Below are positions 42,437 through 42,584 of a stretch of 42,584 nt of DNA, piece by piece. The position numbers and the translations under genes were made by a program. Source of the stretch: Gemmobacter lutimaris (GTDB lineage: Bacteria > Pseudomonadota > Alphaproteobacteria > Rhodobacterales > Rhodobacteraceae); the NCBI RefSeq assembly GCF_003570715.1, contig NZ_QXXQ01000022.1, positions 1 through 42,584 on the forward strand, read 5' to 3'. Position 1 is the first letter of the stretch, and every line of letters starts with the position of its first letter. The notes under the pieces were generated by a model. That model ran no database searches, had not been told where the DNA came from, and saw nothing but the letters and a program-made list of their open reading frames with translations.

Positions 42437-42584
42437 ATGACAGACGAGACCTTTCTCTCCGGGCTTCGGCGTGCTGGTGGTATTTTTGCTGGCGGGCAGT
42501 TTGGGTACATGTCTGGTTTTGGGAATGATTTTGAGACGGAGGCCTTGTCGGGTGCTTTGCCTCAGGGTCAGAATTCGCCGCAGA
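42437..42584 (+). CDS. hmgA: Homogentisate 1,2-dioxygenase, N-terminal part
   Basis: The first 49 codons only; the gene runs off the right edge. [15 protein letters not shown] followed by [12 protein letters not shown] is the diagnostic HmgA N-terminus. The enzyme opens the ring of homogentisate in tyrosine and phenylalanine breakdown, using Fe(II) and O2. GGAG lies eight bases before ATG 42437. Codon use is unlike the rest of the window: 21 of 49 codons end in T, and all five phenylalanines are TTT, whereas neighbours use mostly C- and G-ending codons. This suggests recent acquisition of the catabolic cluster to the right. A divergent MarR gene probably regulates it. Confidence 0.88.
   Translation, partial: MTDETFLSGLRRAGGIFAGGQFGYMSGFGNDFETEALSGALPQGQNSPQ

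Overview
The window is GC-rich chromosomal DNA, almost certainly from an alphaproteobacterium of the order Rhodobacterales. The evidence is the hemD–mic60–hemY cluster divergent from tsaD–gpsA, nadABC, ahcY, mtaB–dapF, dnaK–dnaJ and a KDO/sugar-nucleotide cluster, all with the style of proteins seen in Rhodobacter and its relatives. Genes are tightly packed, with many ATGA, GTGA and TGATG stop/start overlaps. I see no insertion sequence, prophage or CRISPR array.

Layout. 1-4.7 kb: envelope genes (galU edge, a family 2 glycosyltransferase, kdsB, cysQ) divergent from an orphan polysaccharide-export type ABC permease and a secreted SH3 protein. 4.7-8.1 kb: dnaK and dnaJ behind a heat-shock-like promoter. 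8.1-12.1 kb, minus strand: a P1B-4 metal ATPase, then mtaB and dapF. 12.2 kb: tRNA-Lys. 12.5-15.1 kb: a NarX/NarL-type two-component system divergent from a small secreted repeat protein, with a perfect 7-2-7 palindrome between them.

15.2-24.7 kb is the most interesting block. A periplasmic binding protein, a DctB-like histidine kinase and an NtrC-like regulator resemble Salmonella PgtC, PgtB and PgtA. They are followed by an AfuABC/FbpABC-like ABC importer, whose binding protein is a paralogue of the sensory one, and by a cytoplasmic histidine phosphatase. The same unusual operator pattern (GNGTCA-N4-TGACCC, followed 23 bp later by GCGTCAC) lies in front of both the sensor operon and the transporter operon. 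The regulator lacks the GAFTGA loop and has damaged Walker A and B motifs. I read the block as a self-contained sense-import-dephosphorylate module for an organophosphate such as a sugar phosphate or phosphoglycerate; the substrate is inferred.

24.8-28.1 kb: tRNA-Thr, then a thiolase and a short-chain dehydrogenase divergent from an AraC-type regulator. 28.1-34.3 kb: hemY, mic60 and hemD facing tsaD, gpsA, a YciI-like protein and an EVE-domain protein; hemC is absent. 34.4-37.8 kb: a DUF2853 protein, a methyltransferase, ahcY and an HD hydrolase. 37.8-41.2 kb: nadA-nadB-nadC behind a promoter containing a perfect palindrome. 41.3-42.6 kb: a gene-poor stretch, a MarR regulator and the first 49 codons of hmgA (homogentisate 1,2-dioxygenase), whose codon use is strikingly different from the rest of the window.

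All calls come from reading the sequence and recalled family knowledge; no database search was run.
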